NCBI GenBank assembly: GCA_949288175.1
Contig: CASEIV010000001.1
Span: 102,411-166,410 of the forward strand
Reading direction: 5' to 3'
Length of the DNA: 64,000 nucleotides
Source: an uncultured Eubacteriales bacterium
GTDB taxonomy: Bacteria; Bacillota; Clostridia; TANB77; CAG-508
Part shown: one piece after another, positions 37,358-46,527 of the stretch
Layout: each line of letters starts with the position of its first letter
Position numbering within the stretch: position 1 is the stretch's first letter
Program-made: the position numbers and the translations under genes
Notes under the pieces: generated by a model
What the model was told of the DNA's origin: nothing
The model's input: only the letters and a program-made list of their open reading frames with translations
The model's database searches: none

Positions 37358-37507
37358 TCACTTATCATTTAAAGTAGCAAGGGTGGCTAAAGTATCGCCA
37401 AGTTGTGTGAAAAAAGCAGATAAAATGGCAAGTTCGTCTTGTGACTTATCTTTTGCAATTTCACAAGCAAGTAAAGAAACAAATTGAACAAAAGTGCACG
37501 GATTCAA
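37358..37507 (-). CDS. Small conserved clostridial protein (DUF6774-like)
   Basis: 49 residues: NPCTFVQFVSLLACEIAK then ELAILSAFFTQLGDTLATLA. The N-P-C start and the F-T-Q-L-G-D-T-L-A-T end are what I remember of a short clostridial family of unknown function (DUF6774 from memory). TTG 37507 lies six bases after GAGGTG and gives the M-N-P-C start; ATG 37513 is the alternative but overlaps the ribosome site. It is antisense to its neighbours. Confidence 0.7.
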   Translation of the reverse strand: MNPCTFVQFVSLLACEIAKDKSQDELAILSAFFTQLGDTLATLATLNDK

Positions 37508-37585
37508 AATCATCACCTCATATATCTAGTATATGAAAAAAAATAGATAAATGTTATAAAAATATAGAAAAGAAGGAAGTAAAAA

Positions 37586-38068
37586 ATGAAAATTGGATTT
37601 ACGATAGGAAAATTTGCCCCATTACATAAAGGGCATCAGTATTTAATAGAAAAAGGTATTAAAGAAATGGATGAGTTCTATGTCATTGTATATGAAACAA
37701 ATGTCATAGATATCCCTTTGGAACAAAGAGCAAAATGGATAAAAGAATTGTATCCAGAAGTAAAGATTTTATTAGCAAAAAATCCACCATCACAATATGG
37801 GTTAGATGAAGAAAGTGTAAAAATTCAAATGGATTATTTGAAAAATATTATAAAGGACATACCTGTTACGCATTTTTACAACAGTGAACCTTATGGAAAA
37901 TATGTTGCAAGAGATTTACATATAGAAGAAGTACAAGTGGATAGACTTAGAGAAAAATATGCGATTAGTGGAACAAAAATTAGAAAAAATGTAAATGAAA
38001 ATAGAGAATACATAGAGGAAATGGTATACAAAGAAATAAAATCAAATAAAAAAGATAAAAGTTGTTAA
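37586..38068 (+). CDS. Cytidylyltransferase-like adenylyltransferase (NadR NMNAT-type domain)
   Basis: 160 residues. FTIGKFAPLHKGHQYLIEKG holds the H-x-G-H nucleotidyl-transfer motif, and ISGTKIRKN is the I-S-x-T-x-x-R motif. SEPYGKYVARDL fits the NadR-type NMN adenylyltransferase. No kinase domain follows, so it is the transferase alone. It may make NAD from NMN and ATP (inference). It ends in a terminator overlapping its stop. Confidence 0.82.
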   Translation: MKIGFTIGKFAPLHKGHQYLIEKGIKEMDEFYVIVYETNVIDIPLEQRAKWIKELYPEVKILLAKNPPSQYGLDEESVKIQMDYLKNIIKDIPVTHFYNSEPYGKYVARDLHIEEVQVDRLREKYAISGTKIRKNVNENREYIEEMVYKEIKSNKKDKSC

Positions 38069-38090
38069 TAAAAAAATTAGCAACTTTTTT
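38057..38090 (+). terminator. Intrinsic terminator
   Basis: AAAAGTTG with TAAT pairs with ATTA and CAACTTTTTT; it overlaps the stop codon of the adenylyltransferase gene. Confidence 0.8.
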
Positions 38091-38262
38091 ATTGAATAAG
38101 AAAATATAAAGAAGGATATGTTTGGTTAATAAGAAAAAATTAAGAAATACGAAAAAGACTTCATAAAATCTTAAGAAAAAATCAATTGTAAATCAATAAA
38201 TATATGTTAGAATTTGAAACAATAAACAAGTTAAAATTTTTAAGGGGAGGAATGATCAATAT

Positions 38263-39169
38263 ATGGAAACCATATTAAAATGTGAAAACTTGTGTAAGAC
38301 ATTTGGAAAAAGAGAAATCTTAAAAAAAGTTTCATTAGAAATAAAACAAGGCGATATCTTAGGATTTATTGGACCAAATGGTGCACGGAAAAACAACAAC
38401 CATAAAATTAATTTTAGGATTGCAAAACATTACCAGTGGAAAGGTAACAATCAATGGATATGATATTGAAAAAGAATTTACACATGCTATTAAAAAAGTA
38501 GGAGCCATTGTTGAAAACCCAGATATGTATATGTACTTATCAGGATATCAAAACTTAAAATTAGTAGCCAATTTATATAAAGGAATCACAAAAGAACGAA
38601 TTGATGAAGTCGTAAAATTGGTAAAATTAGAAAACAGGATTCATGATAAAGTATCTAAATATTCTTTAGGAATGAGACAAAGATTAGGAATTGCACAAGC
38701 GATATTACATGAACCAAATTTACTAATATTAGATGAGCCAACCAATGGATTAGACCCTGAAGGAATTAAGGAAATGAGAGAATTGTTAGTGGATTTAGCA
38801 ACAAAGGAAAAAATGGCCATTTTAATCTCTAGCCACAATTTAGCAGAATTAGATAATTTCTGTACAAAAGTATGTATTATTAAAAATGGAGAAGTGATAG
38901 AAACAAGCGAAATCTCTGAAATCAAAAAAGAAACCAGTCAAGATTTACAACTATTTGAAGTGGATGATGTAAATCATGTAAAAAATATAATAAGAGACAT
39001 GATGATAATCGATAATCATAGATTTAAGATAAATGTGCCAAAAGAAGAAGTACCAGAAATGATTGAAAAATTAGTAGAAAATAAAATTAAAATTTATGAA
39101 GTAAAACCGGAAGAAAAAACACTAGAAGATGCATTTTTTGAAAAGACAGGGGGGAATGTCATTGAGTAA
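38263..39169 (+). pseudogene. ABC transporter ATP-binding protein, frameshifted in Walker A
   Basis: Reading starts METILKCENLCKTFGKREILKKVSL and reaches GPNGA, then hits an extra C at 38386. Removing it restores GPNGAGKTTTIKLILG, the Walker A. The remainder has signature YSLGMRQRLGIAQ and Walker B LLILDEPTNGLDPEG. The repaired product is 301 residues, of the BcrA-like ABC-2 exporter ATPase type. As given, the P-loop is split and no active ATPase could be made. The permease gene follows with an 8-base overlap. Confidence 0.92.
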
Positions 39170-40625
39170 TTTAGTAAAAAATGAATTGATTAAAATATTT
39201 AAAAAGAAAACCATTTATATTACAATGGTGGTTATATTCTTATTATTAATTTTTATGAATTGTATGTTTAAATATGCAAATGGCGGAAGTGAATATGATT
39301 ATTATCTATATAATGAAAATTATATTAATTCACTAAGAAGTGAATTAGAAACATTAAATCCAGAAAAATCAAGTGATGTAACAACTTATATTAATCTATT
39401 ATCAGAAATACAATTAAGTGAAATGATGGAACAACACAAAGATGCAGAATGGAAATTAGCCATTATTAATGAAAGGATTGCACCATATATAACAGAAAGA
39501 AATACTTATCAATATGGGGCAGAAAAGGATGAAACACAGGTAGAGGCAGTTAATCAAGAAATTGATAATTTACTTGCCAAATTAGATGAAAATGATTGGA
39601 AATATTTTGCAAGGGAAGACTTAGCAAAAGCAGAACAACAAATTGAAGAATTAAATGCCCAAAAAGAACAAATAGAAGATAAAGCAGTATTAGAAAATAT
39701 TGAAACACAACTAGACAATGCACAAATGGAAAAAGAAATCGCAGAAATCAGGTTAAATAAAGAAATCCCTTATGGTACGAATTATTTAAACAGAGCAATT
39801 TCAAAGTTACAAACAGCAAGTACCAATTTAGCAAGTTTTAAAAATACAGAAGAATTAACATATCAAGAAAGATTAGAATATAATAGTTATTTAGAAGACC
39901 AAGCAGAAAGCAGATATATATTAGAAACAGGAAGAGATATTCATAATACAAATACTTTAAAAGGAATTTTAGAAAACTTTTATTCACAATTTGGAATCTT
40001 TTTAATAGTAGTTGTTGTGATGATAGCAGGAACAATCGTAAGTGAAGAATTTAATAAAGGTACGATTAAACTATTATTGGTAAAACCATATAAGAGAAAT
40101 AAAATCTTAATGGCAAAAGCAATGACAACATTGATTATGATTATCTTCATCATTGTCGTTACACTTGTTATGCAAATTTTAATAGGTGGTATTATCTTTG
40201 GATTTGATAGTTTATCAGAACCAGTGGTAGCATATAACTTTAACACCAATACAATGGAAGAAATGAATATATTTGCAAACTTAGGAGTACAAACATTAAC
40301 ACAATTACCAATGATTATTTTATTAGCAACATTAGCATTTGCAATTAGTACTTTATTTACTAATAGTACACTTGCCATAACTATTTCTTTATTAGGATTT
40401 ATGTCAGCATCTATTATTAATCAATTAGCTATTGGTTATGATTTACAATTTATGAAATATTTTGTGACTATGAATTGGGATTTGAGTATATATGCAAATG
40501 GTGCTTTACCATATATGGAAGGAATGAGTATGACTTTGTCAATTATCATCTGTGTAATATACTTCCTAATTATGATGATACCAACATTTGTAGTGTTTAA
40601 GAAAAGAAATATTAAGAATATATAA
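39162..40625 (+). CDS. ABC-2 type transporter permease with coiled-coil insert
   Basis: 487 residues: one N-terminal span (about 17-36), a long extracellular helical region (about 45-275) with E/Q-rich coiled-coil stretches, then about five to six spans. The SEEFNKGTIKLLLVKPYKRNKIL segment is typical of ABC-2 permeases. TTG 39162, six bases after AGGGGGGA, is preferred; ATG 39156 is directly against that site. It pairs with the upstream ATPase, perhaps for export or resistance (inference). Confidence 0.87.
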   Translation: MSNLVKNELIKIFKKKTIYITMVVIFLLLIFMNCMFKYANGGSEYDYYLYNENYINSLRSELETLNPEKSSDVTTYINLLSEIQLSEMMEQHKDAEWKLAIINERIAPYITERNTYQYGAEKDETQVEAVNQEIDNLLAKLDENDWKYFAREDLAKAEQQIEELNAQKEQIEDKAVLENIETQLDNAQMEKEIAEIRLNKEIPYGTNYLNRAISKLQTASTNLASFKNTEELTYQERLEYNSYLEDQAESRYILETGRDIHNTNTLKGILENFYSQFGIFLIVVVVMIAGTIVSEEFNKGTIKLLLVKPYKRNKILMAKAMTTLIMIIFIIVVTLVMQILIGGIIFGFDSLSEPVVAYNFNTNTMEEMNIFANLGVQTLTQLPMIILLATLAFAISTLFTNSTLAITISLLGFMSASIINQLAIGYDLQFMKYFVTMNWDLSIYANGALPYMEGMSMTLSIIICVIYFLIMMIPTFVVFKKRNIKNI

Positions 40626-40671
40626 AATTTAAGCCCAGGCTTTATGTTAAAAATATTTGCTATTAAATGCG

Positions 40672-40843
40672 TTCTTGGATATTTATTTTTCATTAATTCC
40701 TCGGCTCAATACATGTTCTAGCCTTTCTAACTATAAAAGAAATGAGCCTCTCGCTATTCGCGCTTCCTCATTTCTTTTATATTAAGAAAGGCTACAAACA
40801 TTCCAATCACATTCGTCATTAATGAAAAATAAATATCCAAGAA
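40672..40843. repeat. Nested long inverted repeat, element 2
   Basis: Outer arms 40672-40697 and 40818-40843 are a perfect 26-bp inverted repeat. Inside are CTCGGCT (40700-40706), an imperfect inner stem, the loop GAGCCTCTCGCT ... CGCGCTTCCTCA nearly identical to element 1, and CACATTCG (40808-40815). It starts 47 bases after the permease stop. Between 40844 and 40965 there is only AT-rich sequence with a TATAAT near 40935. Confidence 0.9.
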
Positions 40844-40965
40844 TTCATTATTAAAAAAATGATAATGCGGAATAGTTACATTTTCAACAGAAAGTCTGAC
40901 CTTGTATTGTAAAATCCTAAAAAATGGTATATAGTTATAATGAGAAAAAATAAAGGAGAGAATTT

Positions 40966-42060
40966 ATGAATTATCCAGAGAATTTAAAAAAAGGAGATAC
41001 CATAGGAATATGTGCACCATCAGGAGGAATTTTTGAAGAAGACGGAATCAAAAAATTAGAATTAGCAGAAAAACAATTACAAGAAATGGGATATAAAATC
41101 ATAGAAACAGAAAGTGTAAGAAAAGAAGAAAGAGGAAGAAGTGCATCAGGAAAACAAAGAGCAAAAGAATTTATGGAATTACTAGAAAATGATGACGTAA
41201 AGCTAATCATATTTGCACAAGGTGGAGATTTTCTAGTAGAAATGATTCCATATTTGGATTTTGAAAAAATAAAAACCTTAAAACCAAAATGGATGCAAGG
41301 ATATTCTGATATTACAGGTATCAATTATTTATGGAATATGATGTTAGAAAGACCATCTATTTATTGTGAAAATGTAAAAGATTATGCTATGAAACCATTA
41401 TTTAGAAACTTAACAGATGCTTTAAAAATTGCAAGTGGAGAAGAAATAGAACAAACATCTTTTGAAAAACATGAAGAAATTATTGATTTTAGAATAGAGC
41501 AACAAGAAGAACCTCTTGAAAATCAAGAAAGTATAGAAGAATTAAATCAAGAACAAGAAGAATTGCAAAGAGAAAAATTGGAAAAAGGATATAACTTAAC
41601 ACAAGAAACCAAATGGATGAATTTAAAAGGTGAAGAAAAAATAGAATTTCGAGGAAGAGCCATTGGTGGTTGTTTAGATTGTGTAAAAGCTTTTATTGGA
41701 ACAAAATATGATTATGTAAAAAACTATATTGAAACATATAAAGAAGATGGAATTGTATGGTTTTTAGAAGTTTTTGAAATGAGTACACCAACGCTATTCT
41801 TAACTTTATGGCAAATGAGAGAAGCAGGATATTTCAAAAATTGTAATGGTATTATATTTGGTAGACCATTATTTATTAGAAATGATTATGATACAGATTT
41901 CAATCAAACGGTAAAAGATGTTTTAGGAGATTTGAATATACCAATTATTTGTGATGCAGATGTGGGACATGTTTCACCACAATTTGCGATGGTAAATGGT
42001 GCAATATTAGAAGTGACTTCTCAGGATGGAAAAGGAAAAGTAAAAACAATATTGAAGTAA
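40966..42060 (+). CDS. LD-carboxypeptidase / MccF-like peptidase, family S66
   Basis: 364 residues. KKGDTIGICAPSGG opens the S66 N-domain. QGYSDITGINYL supplies the nucleophilic Ser (about 112), WFLEVFE the Glu and DADVGHVSPQF the His of the S-E-H triad. Residues about 165-215 are an unusual Glu/Gln-rich insert. It has no signal peptide, so it should act in the cytoplasm on recycled muropeptides or acyl-nucleotide toxins such as microcin C; which one is open. Confidence 0.9.
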   Translation: MNYPENLKKGDTIGICAPSGGIFEEDGIKKLELAEKQLQEMGYKIIETESVRKEERGRSASGKQRAKEFMELLENDDVKLIIFAQGGDFLVEMIPYLDFEKIKTLKPKWMQGYSDITGINYLWNMMLERPSIYCENVKDYAMKPLFRNLTDALKIASGEEIEQTSFEKHEEIIDFRIEQQEEPLENQESIEELNQEQEELQREKLEKGYNLTQETKWMNLKGEEKIEFRGRAIGGCLDCVKAFIGTKYDYVKNYIETYKEDGIVWFLEVFEMSTPTLFLTLWQMREAGYFKNCNGIIFGRPLFIRNDYDTDFNQTVKDVLGDLNIPIICDADVGHVSPQFAMVNGAILEVTSQDGKGKVKTILK

Positions 42061-42182
42061 TTTTTAGTAGATATTGTAAGAAAAAATGAGCCTTATACTG
42101 GAATAAAGTGAAACAGTTTCTTTTTACTTAGGATTGTGATTCGTGCATTTTTGTTTTAGAATGAAAGGGGATATTATAAAAA

Positions 42183-43277
42183 TTGAAAAACAAAATATTA
42201 GGAATTATCACAACAATATTAGGAATTATTGGAATATTATTTGTAGAATGTATATATATATTTGTGAGAGAACCTACACAACTCGATGAATTATTCCTAC
42301 CAATTGCACTTCTAATTGGATGTATAGGTGTTATTATATTAATTACGTCTGCTATTTCGTTTTTTTCTTTGAAGAGAACAGTAAAAAAACAAAATATGAT
42401 GCATCATAAATTTGATTTAAAAGAAAAGCAATATACAGATGTTTATGTAGGAAAAATAGAAGAAAAGAAAAAAAGCATGCAAAGAAAATTTTATATGTGG
42501 GGAATGATACTTTCTATTACAGGACTTACATATTTAAAGTTAAAATATGATATTTCAATAATTATTTTCCTTATTCCGATAATTCTATTTGTTATATCTT
42601 TTATGGTAAGATTAACAAAGAAGAAAATATCCAATATAATATGTGGAATATCTGTTCTTTTAGTTTGTATAATTGCAATATGGAATGTAGTACCAAGAAT
42701 AATCCTTGAAAATTATAATGAACAATTTAATCAATATATAAAAGAGGAGCTGCCTGGTTATCCTAGCTATTATACAACAGATATAGAAGGTTTAATAAAT
42801 TCAGCTATAAAAAATAATAAGATTGGTAGAAAAGTTAATTTCATATATCAAGATACAAATTACACAACTGTTGATGAATTAACACAGCTATTAAGTAAGT
42901 TAGATACAAAGAAAACTTATTCTGTGCAAACCACATATTTGCATTATTATATAGAATCTATAACATTAGGTACATATGCTAGTCGATTTTTTAGTGATTT
43001 TGTACAGTTTGAAGGAGAACAGAGAGGTAGTGTAGTAAAAGCATTATTATCACAAGTACAAAATACAATAAATAGTACATATGAGGATTTAAAAATTAAT
43101 ATGATTTATACGAATGAAACAAATCAAATAATAAACATCAATGTTAGTAGTGACAATGTACAAGAAATTACAGATTTAAGAAACGACATAGATACTAGTA
43201 AAACCTATAAAATTGAAATACAATCTAATGTAAGTAATGAATATGAGTGTACGATTATAATAACAAGCAATAATTAA
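42183..43277 (+). CDS. Uncharacterised multi-spanning membrane protein
   Basis: 364 residues: about six hydrophobic spans in the first 175 (two pairs around a basic, His-containing loop near 70-95), then a soluble C-terminal domain of about 185 residues rich in N, T and Y, probably outside the cell. The start is TTG, with AAAGGGG 12 bases upstream, a little far. I recognise no family. Confidence 0.6.
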   Translation: MKNKILGIITTILGIIGILFVECIYIFVREPTQLDELFLPIALLIGCIGVIILITSAISFFSLKRTVKKQNMMHHKFDLKEKQYTDVYVGKIEEKKKSMQRKFYMWGMILSITGLTYLKLKYDISIIIFLIPIILFVISFMVRLTKKKISNIICGISVLLVCIIAIWNVVPRIILENYNEQFNQYIKEELPGYPSYYTTDIEGLINSAIKNNKIGRKVNFIYQDTNYTTVDELTQLLSKLDTKKTYSVQTTYLHYYIESITLGTYASRFFSDFVQFEGEQRGSVVKALLSQVQNTINSTYEDLKINMIYTNETNQIININVSSDNVQEITDLRNDIDTSKTYKIEIQSNVSNEYECTIIITSNN

Positions 43278-43326
43278 AAAGAAATATGAGATAATTATTA
43301 ATAAAAAAGAAAGGAAAGTGAAAGCT

Positions 43327-43947
43327 ATGAAAGTATTATTAGTTAATGGAGGACCACATAAAGAAGGATGTACATATACAGCTTTAAAAGAAGTGGAAAA
43401 ACAGTTAAACAAGCAAGAGATAGAAACAGAAATCATTTGGTTAGGCGCAAAACCAGTAGCAGGTTGTATTGGTTGTGGCAGTTGCAAAAATACAGGAAAA
43501 TGTTTTGTAGATGATAAAGTAAACGAATTTATCGAAAAAGCAAAAGAAGCAGATGGATTTGTATTTGGAACACCAGTACATTTTGCGTCAGCAACAGGAG
43601 CGATGACATCATTTATGGATAGAGTTTTTTATGCAGGAAAACCAGTATTTCAAAACAAATTAGGTGCGTGTGTGGTAAGCTGTAGAAGAGGAGGCGCAAC
43701 TTCAACATTTGACCAATTAAATAAATATTTTACGATTAATAATATGCCAATTGTATCATCACAATATTGGAATATGGTGCATGGAAATACACCAGAAGAG
43801 GTTGTGCAAGATGAAGAAGGGATGCAAACTATGAGAACATTAGGAAATAATATGGCATGGTTATTAAAATGTATAGAACAAGGAAAAAAAGCAGGAATAG
43901 AAGTACCTGAAAAAGAACAACCTATTCGTACAAATTATATAAGATAA
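43327..43947 (+). CDS. Flavodoxin-fold NADPH-dependent FMN reductase / iron-sulfur flavoprotein
   Basis: 206 residues. NGGPHKEGCTYTAL is the FMN phosphate loop. GCIGCGSCKNTGKC (about 47-60) is a compact C-x2-C-x2-C-x5-C cluster, as in Isf-type flavoproteins. GTPVHFASATGAMTSFMDR is the second flavin-contact block. It probably moves electrons between NAD(P)H, FMN and small substrates. ATG 43327 is preferred over GTG 43318, which is too near AAGGA. Confidence 0.85.
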   Translation: MKVLLVNGGPHKEGCTYTALKEVEKQLNKQEIETEIIWLGAKPVAGCIGCGSCKNTGKCFVDDKVNEFIEKAKEADGFVFGTPVHFASATGAMTSFMDRVFYAGKPVFQNKLGACVVSCRRGGATSTFDQLNKYFTINNMPIVSSQYWNMVHGNTPEEVVQDEEGMQTMRTLGNNMAWLLKCIEQGKKAGIEVPEKEQPIRTNYIR

Positions 43948-43989
43948 GAGAATATAAAAATAGAACCAAAATGACAAGAGGAACAAAAA

Positions 43990-44745
43990 ATGAATAAAAA
44001 TGAAGCAATTGGAATCTTTGATTCAGGGATTGGAGGCGTTACGGTATTAAGAGAAATCTTAAAAATATTACCAAATGAAAACTATATCTATTATAGTGAT
44101 TCCAAAAACAATCCTTATGGAGATAAAAGTGATAAACAAATTAATGAATTGTGTGAACATATAGTAGAATTATTTATTAAACAAAAATGTAAAGTAATTA
44201 TTATTGCTTGTAATACAGCAAGCGCAAAATCAGCGCAGTATCTAAGGGAAAAGTATACAAATATACCATTTATAGCCATTGAACCAGCCTATAAAATGGT
44301 GTATGATTATGCATATAATGAACCAACAATAGTGATGGCAACAAAAGGAACGATTGAAAGTGAAAAATTCAACCTTTTATATCATGTATATGATAATCAT
44401 AAAACCATTTTACTTCCATGTGTGGGACTAGCAGATATGATAGAAGAGGGGAAAACAGATAAAATAAAAGCATATTTGAAAGAACAATTAGAATCATATA
44501 GAGGAAAAGTAAAAAATGTTGTATTAGGATGTACACATTATCCATTGGTACAAGATGAAATACAAGAAGTGTTAGGACAAGTTACATTTTTTGATGGATC
44601 ATCATATTTGGCAAAACATTTAAAAGAGATTTTAGAAGAAAAAGATTTGCTTAACTATGAAGATAAAGAAAGTACAATACAATTTATAGATTCATCTAAT
44701 AATCAACAAAAGAAAAAAAGATTTTTTGAATTAATAAAGGAGTAA
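43990..44745 (+). CDS. murI: Glutamate racemase
   Basis: 251 residues. It makes D-glutamate for peptidoglycan. IGIFDSGIGGVTVLREI, the two catalytic cysteines C74 (IIACNTASA) and C181 (LGCTHYPL), and YYSDSKNNPYGDK are all present. It lies 42 bases after the flavoprotein gene. Confidence 0.95.
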   Translation: MNKNEAIGIFDSGIGGVTVLREILKILPNENYIYYSDSKNNPYGDKSDKQINELCEHIVELFIKQKCKVIIIACNTASAKSAQYLREKYTNIPFIAIEPAYKMVYDYAYNEPTIVMATKGTIESEKFNLLYHVYDNHKTILLPCVGLADMIEEGKTDKIKAYLKEQLESYRGKVKNVVLGCTHYPLVQDEIQEVLGQVTFFDGSSYLAKHLKEILEEKDLLNYEDKESTIQFIDSSNNQQKKKRFFELIKE

Positions 44746-44748
44746 TAT

Positions 44749-44823
44749 ATGAATCAGTCATATAATATACCATTAACAGAAGAAGAAATTTAATACATTA
44801 GTGCAAGAAATAGGTATTGTAAA
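44749..44823 (+). pseudogene. Very short broken reading frame after murI
   Basis: ATG 44749 has a good AAAGGAG but stops after 14 codons (MNQSYNIPLTEEEI). Skipping one A near 44789 would give FNTLVQEIGIVN before another stop. It may be the remnant of a small gene or a leader peptide for apt; too short to name. Confidence 0.3.
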
Positions 44824-44850
44824 TTGAAATGTAAATAAAAGGTGATAAAT

Positions 44851-45390
44851 ATGAAAATATTAAGAAATGAATTAAAAAATGAATTACATATTCGAACACA
44901 AAAAGACTTTCCACAAGAAGGTATAGAATTTATTGACATTATGCCATTAATTATTCAAAAAGATACATTTAAAGAAATCGTTGATAGATTTGTTGAAGAA
45001 ATAAGAGATAAGCAAATAGAATATATTGTGGGAGCAGAGGCAAGAGGATTTATTATAGGAGCAGCAGTTGCAAGTAAATTGAATATTGGTTTTGTACCTG
45101 TTAGAAAAGTAGGTAAATTACCACCGACCACTGTTGAAAAACAATTTTCTTATGAAAAAGAATATGGAAAAGATAAAATGGAATTACCGAAATTAGTTGG
45201 TGAAGAATATATAGGAAAAAGAATATATATGATTGATGACATATATGCAACAGGAAATACCATGCAAGCAATGAAACAAGCAATAGAAGATGTTGGAGGA
45301 ATTGTTGTAGGTCAAGGCGTGATTATGAATATAAAAGAATTAAATGATGCAGAAGATGTATTTTCTTTATTAGATATTAATGAAAATTAG
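44851..45390 (+). CDS. apt: Adenine phosphoribosyltransferase
   Basis: 179 residues. It salvages adenine to AMP with PRPP. IDIMPLIIQKDTFKEIVDRF, GAEARGFIIGAAVASKLNIGFVPVRKVGKLP and the PRPP loop MIDDIYATGNTMQA are diagnostic. ATG 44851 follows AAGGTG; GTG 44842 is rejected. The last base of its stop is the first base of a GGGACGTGCC repeat. Confidence 0.93.
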   Translation: MKILRNELKNELHIRTQKDFPQEGIEFIDIMPLIIQKDTFKEIVDRFVEEIRDKQIEYIVGAEARGFIIGAAVASKLNIGFVPVRKVGKLPPTTVEKQFSYEKEYGKDKMELPKLVGEEYIGKRIYMIDDIYATGNTMQAMKQAIEDVGGIVVGQGVIMNIKELNDAEDVFSLLDINEN

Positions 45391-45461
45391 GGACGTGCCA
45401 AATCGTTCCAAAATGAAACGAAAGGGACAGACCTGTTAAAACATTTTAATGGTCTGCCCCT
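45390..45461. repeat. GGGACGTGCC repeat plus hairpin, copy A
   Basis: 45390-45434 is identical to 57520-57564 at 44 of 45 bases. Here it is followed by a hairpin, AAGGGACAGACC with GGTCTGCCCCTT (45422-45461), that can act as a terminator between converging genes. Confidence 0.8.
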
Positions 45462-45472
45462 TGTATGTTTGT

Positions 45473-45901
45473 TTATAAATATTTTTTTAATCTTTCAACA
45501 TTATTTTCTTGAAAATGAATAAAGTTTGTTAAAATATTTTTTATATTCTCGGTTGTTTCTGGATTATTGTTTAATAATTTAACACCTTCAATAATTCCCA
45601 TATTGGTTCCCTTAATTAGCATTTCAGCAATTTTAGAATCAGAATTATCTGTTAAAGTACTCATTTGAATATCAAACCATCCCATTATTTTTTGAGCAGG
45701 GTTTAATTCTTTTGGAAATTCTTCATATTTTCCAAGTTCTGCATTTACATCATTTAAAATGGCATTATACTGATTATATTCATATTGTAAATCATCTTTT
45801 AATTGATCATCAGTTACTTTTTCTGCGATAGAGGAAATGGAATCCATTCCCATTTTTATTCCTTTATTCACTTCATTTAAAATATATTCTGGTCTATTCA
45901 T
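45473..45901 (-). CDS. Ferritin-like helical protein (DUF2383-like)
   Basis: 142 residues, predicted as a four-helix bundle with repeated acidic and polar residues (NRPEYILNEVNKGIKMGMDSI, DLQYEYNQYNAILNDV, ELNPAQKIMGWFDIQMSTL, MLIKGTNMGIIEGVKLLN). It resembles ferritin-like DUF2383 proteins of clostridia. It is divergent from dps, so a shared role in iron or oxidative stress is plausible but unproven. GGAGG precedes the start. Confidence 0.65.
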   Translation of the reverse strand: MNRPEYILNEVNKGIKMGMDSISSIAEKVTDDQLKDDLQYEYNQYNAILNDVNAELGKYEEFPKELNPAQKIMGWFDIQMSTLTDNSDSKIAEMLIKGTNMGIIEGVKLLNNNPETTENIKNILTNFIHFQENNVERLKKYL

Positions 45902-46084
45902 TCTTTTTTTCCTCCTTGAAAAAATTAATTAAATATGATAAAAAGCTTTCTCGTTTTTTACAAAGTTTTTTCTATTTTTATTATGTACAAAACCATAAAA
46001 AATATGAATATAAAATGATATTTGTATAAAAAATAAAAAAACGGAAAAAATGTACATATAAAATGAAAGATAGGAGTGAAATAA

Positions 46085-46519
46085 ATGGAAGAAATGGTAA
46101 ATAAGCTAAATGGATTTTTAGCGGACTTAAATGTATTTTATAGAAAATTACAAAATTATCATTGGAATGTAAAAGGAAAAAACTTTTTTGTATTACATGA
46201 AAAATTAGAAGAATATTATGATAAAATCAATGAAGAAATTGATGAAATTGCAGAGCATATATTAACATTAGATAAGCAACCATTGGGAACAATGAAAGAT
46301 TATTTAGAGAAGAGTTGTATAGAAGAAGCGCAAAACGCAAAAATAGAAGGAGAAATTGTTTTAGATAAAGTGTTTAAAGATTTTGAAACTTTATTACAAA
46401 AAGCAATGACAATAAAGAAATTAGCAGATGAACATCATATATATGCAACATCTAGTTTAATAGACAATTACATTTTAGAATATAGCAAAATTATATGGAT
46501 GTTAAAACAACATAAGTAA
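46085..46519 (+). CDS. dps: Dps-family ferritin, DNA protection during starvation
   Basis: 144 residues. NYHWNVKGKNFFVLHEKLEEYYDKINEEIDEIAEHIL is the Dps signature with the inter-subunit ferroxidase ligands (His of YHW, Asp and Glu of the second helix). The dodecamer oxidises and stores iron and shields DNA. ATAGGAG precedes the ATG. A nested inverted repeat starts 9 bases after its stop. Confidence 0.93.
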   Translation: MEEMVNKLNGFLADLNVFYRKLQNYHWNVKGKNFFVLHEKLEEYYDKINEEIDEIAEHILTLDKQPLGTMKDYLEKSCIEEAQNAKIEGEIVLDKVFKDFETLLQKAMTIKKLADEHHIYATSSLIDNYILEYSKIIWMLKQHK

Positions 46520-46527
46520 AAGTTAGT

